From: Myxococcales bacterium
GTDB lineage: Bacteria > Myxococcota_A > UBA9042 > PHBI01 > JAAZYN01
Assembly: GCA_014239625.1 (NCBI GenBank)
Contig: JAAZYN010000103.1
Location: forward strand, 1 to 8,741
Direction of reading: 5' to 3'
DNA: 8,741 bases
Shown here: positions 6,207-8,741 of the stretch, in pieces
Numbering within the stretch: the stretch's first letter is position 1
How the letters are laid out: every line of letters begins with the position of its first letter
Program-made: the position numbers and the translations under genes
Notes under the pieces: generated by a model
Seen by the model: the letters and a program-made list of their open reading frames with translations, nothing else
The model's database searches: none
Told to the model about the DNA's origin: nothing

Positions 6207-7913
6207 TTAAAGTGGCACGACCGCGTCGCGCCCTTGATGCTGACGCACTGCCGCCGCCAGCTCATGCCGTTTGACTTTCATCGAGGCCGTGCGCGGGAAG
6301 TCGTCACCCCACCAGACAACCCCGCTGATGCGTTTGAAATCCGGCAGGGTCCGGTTCTTCTCTCGGAGCTTCGCCAGGGCCGTCCCGGTCTTGGCTTGGC
6401 GCGCGCGCGCGACGGCCACGAGTTGTTCTCCGGTCAGCCCCTCACGAGGCCATATGTAGTCCGCTGCAAACACCGCGAGCTCGTCGACCGGGACCTCTAC
6501 GAAGGCACCCTCGATGTCCTCGGGGTAAATGTTCTTGCCGCCCTCGGTGACGATCATGTTCTTGCTGCGGCCGACCAGATGGAGGTGCCCAGCCGCGTCG
6601 ACCCAGCCCCGATCGCCGGTGCGAAACCAGTCCCCGTCGAAACTCTGGGCGGTGAGCTCGGGGTCGTCCAGATAGCCTTGCATGACCGTCCGGCCTCTAA
6701 TCTGCACCTCTCCGACGCCGCGGTCGTCATCGCTCGGAGAGACGATGCGGATCTCCACGCCGGGCACGGGAGTGCCCACCGTATCCCCGCGGAAGGGATG
6801 CAGCGTGTTGACGGTGGCGACGGTGCAGACCTCCGTGAGCCCATAGCCGATGACCACAGGGATGCCGAGTTTGTAGAAGAACTCGGCGCGGTCGCGGTCG
6901 ACGAAGGCGCCGCCGCAAAACAGGTACTGAAGCTCACCGCCGAAGGCAGCGTGGACGCTGCCCAGCAACCGCTTGGACAGTGCGCGGTTCGGTTTCTTGC
7001 GGGTGAGCTCCAGGTTGATGGTCGCCAGGCCGTTCATCAGGGAGCGGTAAAACGGCGGCACCGCGTCGAGCTTCTCCTTGAGTTTGCGCTCGAACGCCTC
7101 GAGCACCAGGGGGACCAGCGCCATGTGCGTGATCTTGAGTCGCTTCATCGTGTCGACGATGAACTCCGGGCGCAGCGTGCGCTGATGCACGATGGTGGCA
7201 CCGCACGCCATCGGTCCGATAAAGCCCACCATGAAGTCGATGGCGTGGTTGGTCGGTAAGATCGAGAAATAGCGTGTGGTCTCGTCCATCGGGAACAAGG
7301 TCAGCAGCGCCTGATATTGGTTGAGGTAGCTGTCATGGCTCAGCATGCAGCCTTTGGGGCGCCCGCCAGTCCCGGACGAATACACGATGGTCGCCGTATC
7401 GTGTCGCTTGCGCGGCACGAAGTCGGGGTCTGTGGCTGACGGATCGGCGGGTTGCTCCGGCCAGTTCTCGGCGTTCTCGAGAGTCTCCCCGACCGGCACC
7501 CCGGCGACCAACCTCAACCTGGCCGGGATATCTACCCAGGCGAGCCCGAGCCACGACGGATACTCGGTAATGAGCACCTCGGCCCCGCAGTGACGGAGCA
7601 GGTTACCCTGCTCCTGTGCGCTCAGCTTGTAGTCCACGGGCACCAACACAGCGCCGCAGTAGAACGCGGCGTATGCGCTGATGAGCCACGCCGGCTGATT
7701 GCTCATGACGATGGCCACGCGCGTCCCCGACGTGACGCCGGCGTCCGCCAAGCGAGCCGCCACCACCATAGCGGAGCGCTTGAAGTCACTGTACGTCAGC
7801 TCGCCCTTGACCTTCTTCCGGCTGACCTCGACCAGCGCACGGTGTGACTTGAATTGCACCAACGCATCGCGCAGCAGCTCGCCCAGGCTCTCGTATCGGT
7901 CCGGATGGATCAT
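6207..7913 (-). CDS. AMP-dependent acyl ligase (fatty acyl-CoA or acyl-ACP synthetase, FadD-like)
   Basis: Member of the ANL adenylating superfamily, 568 residues. It activates a carboxylic acid as acyl-AMP and passes it to a thiol. Motifs in order: P-loop TIVYSSGTGGRPKGCMLSH (175-193), substrate-side GYGLTEVCTV (356-365), WFRTGDRGWVD (429-439), and the hinge LHLVGRSKNMIVTEGGKNIY (444-463). The C-terminal lid has PRTASMKVKRHE (540-551), whose Lys546 or Lys548 is the likely catalytic lysine. The usual Gly before that lysine is Met here. The overall pattern fits long-chain fatty acid ligases. Immediately upstream is an ACP gene (4-nt gap), so loading onto that ACP rather than CoA is plausible; the sequence alone does not separate the two. 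The ATG at 7911-7913 has GGAGGAG upstream, inside the ACP gene. Stop is TAA. Family assignment is very secure, substrate unknown. Confidence 0.93.
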   Translation of the reverse strand: MIHPDRYESLGELLRDALVQFKSHRALVEVSRKKVKGELTYSDFKRSAMVVAARLADAGVTSGTRVAIVMSNQPAWLISAYAAFYCGAVLVPVDYKLSAQEQGNLLRHCGAEVLITEYPSWLGLAWVDIPARLRLVAGVPVGETLENAENWPEQPADPSATDPDFVPRKRHDTATIVYSSGTGGRPKGCMLSHDSYLNQYQALLTLFPMDETTRYFSILPTNHAIDFMVGFIGPMACGATIVHQRTLRPEFIVDTMKRLKITHMALVPLVLEAFERKLKEKLDAVPPFYRSLMNGLATINLELTRKKPNRALSKRLLGSVHAAFGGELQYLFCGGAFVDRDRAEFFYKLGIPVVIGYGLTEVCTVATVNTLHPFRGDTVGTPVPGVEIRIVSPSDDDRGVGEVQIRGRTVMQGYLDDPELTAQSFDGDWFRTGDRGWVDAAGHLHLVGRSKNMIVTEGGKNIYPEDIEGAFVEVPVDELAVFAADYIWPREGLTGEQLVAVARARQAKTGTALAKLREKNRTLPDFKRISGVVWWGDDFPRTASMKVKRHELAAAVRQHQGRDAVVPL

Positions 7914-7917
7914 CGCC

Positions 7918-8154
7918 CTACAATCTCCTCCGGATGACCTCGGCCAGCTCCTCGAAGGTCTTCACCCCCTGGAGCTCGTAGTCGGGCACCTCCACATCGA
8001 ACTCCTCTTCGAGCTGCGTCAGCAGGTCCATGGCCTGCAGGCTGTCGATGCCTAGCACCTCGAAGAAATCGTCACGCGGGCTCAACAGGCTCTCGGCCTT
8101 GCCAAACTTGGTCGCCGCCAACGACATCAGGGTCTTTACGGTCTGGTCAGCCAT
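7918..8154 (-). CDS. Acyl carrier protein
   Basis: A 78-residue single carrier domain, the usual length for free-standing ACPs. The phosphopantetheine site is VLGIDSLQAMDLL (33-45), with Ser38 the attachment residue. The acidic helix II/III that docks partner enzymes follows (QLEEEFDVEVPDYEL, 47-61), then the closing helix KTFEELAEVIRRRL (65-78). The ATG at 8152-8154 is 2 nt after the crotonase stop and 7 nt after a run of eight G that can serve as ribosome site. The ligase begins 4 nt after the TAG stop. Being wedged between a crotonase and an acyl ligase, it is probably a pathway-specific carrier rather than the housekeeping AcpP, which normally sits with fab genes. This is inference. The frame is also open upstream of the ATG to beyond 8400, but that part is antisense-like overlap with the crotonase. 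Confidence 0.93.
   Translation of the reverse strand: MADQTVKTLMSLAATKFGKAESLLSPRDDFFEVLGIDSLQAMDLLTQLEEEFDVEVPDYELQGVKTFEELAEVIRRRL
7925..7931 (-). promoter_or_regulatory. Ribosome binding site for the acyl ligase, inside the ACP gene
   Basis: GGAGGAG on the minus strand overlaps the last codons of the ACP gene. Its 3' end is 11 nt from the ligase ATG, slightly longer than ideal. It supports the start at 7913 and translational coupling to the ACP. Confidence 0.6.
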
Positions 8155-8156
8155 GG

Positions 8157-8741
8157 TCAAGCCCCCCCCGCGACGCGCGGCAGATACGGCATCGCGTCGT
8201 TGCCGTCGCGGGACACGAAATCCGAGAGCGCCTCGGCGACAACCGGACGAACGATCATGTCCAAAAAGGTCTCCCTCTCGAGCGCGAGCTGCGCGTCCAC
8301 GGTACGTTTGGTGAAGGCTTTCGCCCGCCGAAACGTCTCGCCGTCGAAGCCGCACGCTTGCTCGGCCACGCGCTGCGCGACCGCCTTGGCCTGCCCCCGA
8401 GCGACCACCTGGCTCACCACCCCCAGCTCGCACATCCGCGCCGCTCTGAGGCTCCGCCCCGTGAACAACAGATCCCGGGCCACCGCGTTGCCCACGTCCC
8501 TGCTCAAGCGGGGGATGCCGCCAAATCCTGGGATCAACCCGAGGCGCAGCTCCGGGAACCCGAACCGGGCGGACTTGTCAGCGATGATGACGTCGCACAG
8601 CAACGCCAGCTCGAAGCCCCCTCCCAAGCAGGCCCCATGGACAGCAGCCACGGTCGTCAGCGGCGCCATGTCGATGCGATCGAAGGCGGCGTGGATGCGT
8701 CCGATGAATTCGCCGATACGCGCCCTGACCTCCTGATCGTC
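8157..8741 (-). CDS. Enoyl-CoA hydratase/isomerase (crotonase) family protein, N-terminus outside window
   Basis: The last 194 residues of a crotonase-fold enzyme; about 65 N-terminal residues are missing by comparison with the usual 260. Visible are the oxyanion-hole and first catalytic segment VHGACLGGGFELALLCDVII, where the Glu in GGGFE matches the first catalytic Glu of hydratases. The second is ARFGFPELRLGLIPGFGGIP, where the Glu in FPE matches the other. Both acid/base residues are present, so hydration or dehydration of an enoyl thioester is chemically plausible; isomerase activity is the alternative. The frame is open to the window edge, with the internal ATG at 8667-8669 lying mid-domain and therefore not a start. 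It stops (TGA) 2 nt before the ACP start, so it may act on ACP-bound chains, as the crotonase-fold RpfF does in diffusible-signal-factor synthesis. That comparison is an analogy, not a homology claim. Confidence 0.92.
   Translation of the reverse strand, partial: DDQEVRARIGEFIGRIHAAFDRIDMAPLTTVAAVHGACLGGGFELALLCDVIIADKSARFGFPELRLGLIPGFGGIPRLSRDVGNAVARDLLFTGRSLRAARMCELGVVSQVVARGQAKAVAQRVAEQACGFDGETFRRAKAFTKRTVDAQLALERETFLDMIVRPVVAEALSDFVSRDGNDAMPYLPRVAGGA
8162..8169 (-). repeat. Poly-G tract (G8) at the crotonase/ACP junction
   Basis: Eight consecutive G on the minus strand cover the last codons of the crotonase gene (GCG GGG GGG GCT TGA). They lie 7 nt before the ACP ATG, so the tract probably doubles as a Shine-Dalgarno-like site. 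Such tracts can slip during replication, transcription or translation. Confidence 0.8.

Noticed and set aside
6399..6411. GC-dinucleotide run with Z-DNA potential
   Set aside because: Thirteen bases of alternating GC inside the ligase coding region, encoding Ala/Arg codons; expected in a GC-rich genome.
5234..7259. Long plus-strand open frames over the kinase and ligase genes
   Set aside because: They are antisense shadows typical of GC-rich DNA. The minus-strand frames carry all the family motifs.
8155..8433. Long ACP-frame extension upstream of the ACP start
   Set aside because: It overlaps the well-supported crotonase gene on the same strand in another frame and shows no domain. The ACP begins cleanly at 8154.

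Overview
The window reads as chromosomal DNA from a GC-rich Gram-negative bacterium. Codons favour G/C in the third position. There is a secreted protein of a type common among myxobacterial hypotheticals, and acyl-CoA carboxylase genes lie beside lipid-metabolism genes. A myxobacterium-like (Myxococcota) host is my best guess, but nothing in the window proves it. I see no rRNA, tRNA, CRISPR array or insertion sequence.

Region 1 (1-2522, minus strand) is an acyl-CoA carboxylase locus of the methylcrotonyl-CoA carboxylase type. An intact beta (carboxyltransferase) subunit (924-2522) is followed, after a 332-bp spacer, by the N-terminal part of the biotin carboxylase/alpha subunit (591 to the window edge). 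The alpha reading frame is broken by an in-frame amber codon at 214-216, with conserved sequence continuing in the same frame beyond it. The spacer carries a 36-nt imperfect direct repeat.

Region 2 (2523-3670) has a 143-bp divergent promoter region and one plus-strand gene. The gene encodes a small exported protein of unknown function with a lysine-rich mature N-terminus and a Lys9-Arg tail. A 165-bp convergent spacer follows, holding a GC-rich inverted repeat.

Region 3 (3671-8741, minus strand) is a compact run of six genes, very probably one operon. In transcription order they are: crotonase-fold enoyl-CoA hydratase/isomerase (5' end outside the window), acyl carrier protein, AMP-dependent acyl ligase, diacylglycerol-kinase-family lipid kinase, PlsC-type acyltransferase, and TetR regulator. 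Junctions are 2-nt, 4-nt and 28-nt gaps, then 4-nt and 11-nt overlaps. The set suggests that an acyl chain is activated by the ligase, probably carried on the dedicated ACP, modified by the crotonase, and placed on a glycerolipid by the acyltransferase and kinase, with the TetR protein sensing an acyl ligand. This is inference from families and order. The product is not known, and more pathway genes probably lie upstream of position 8741.
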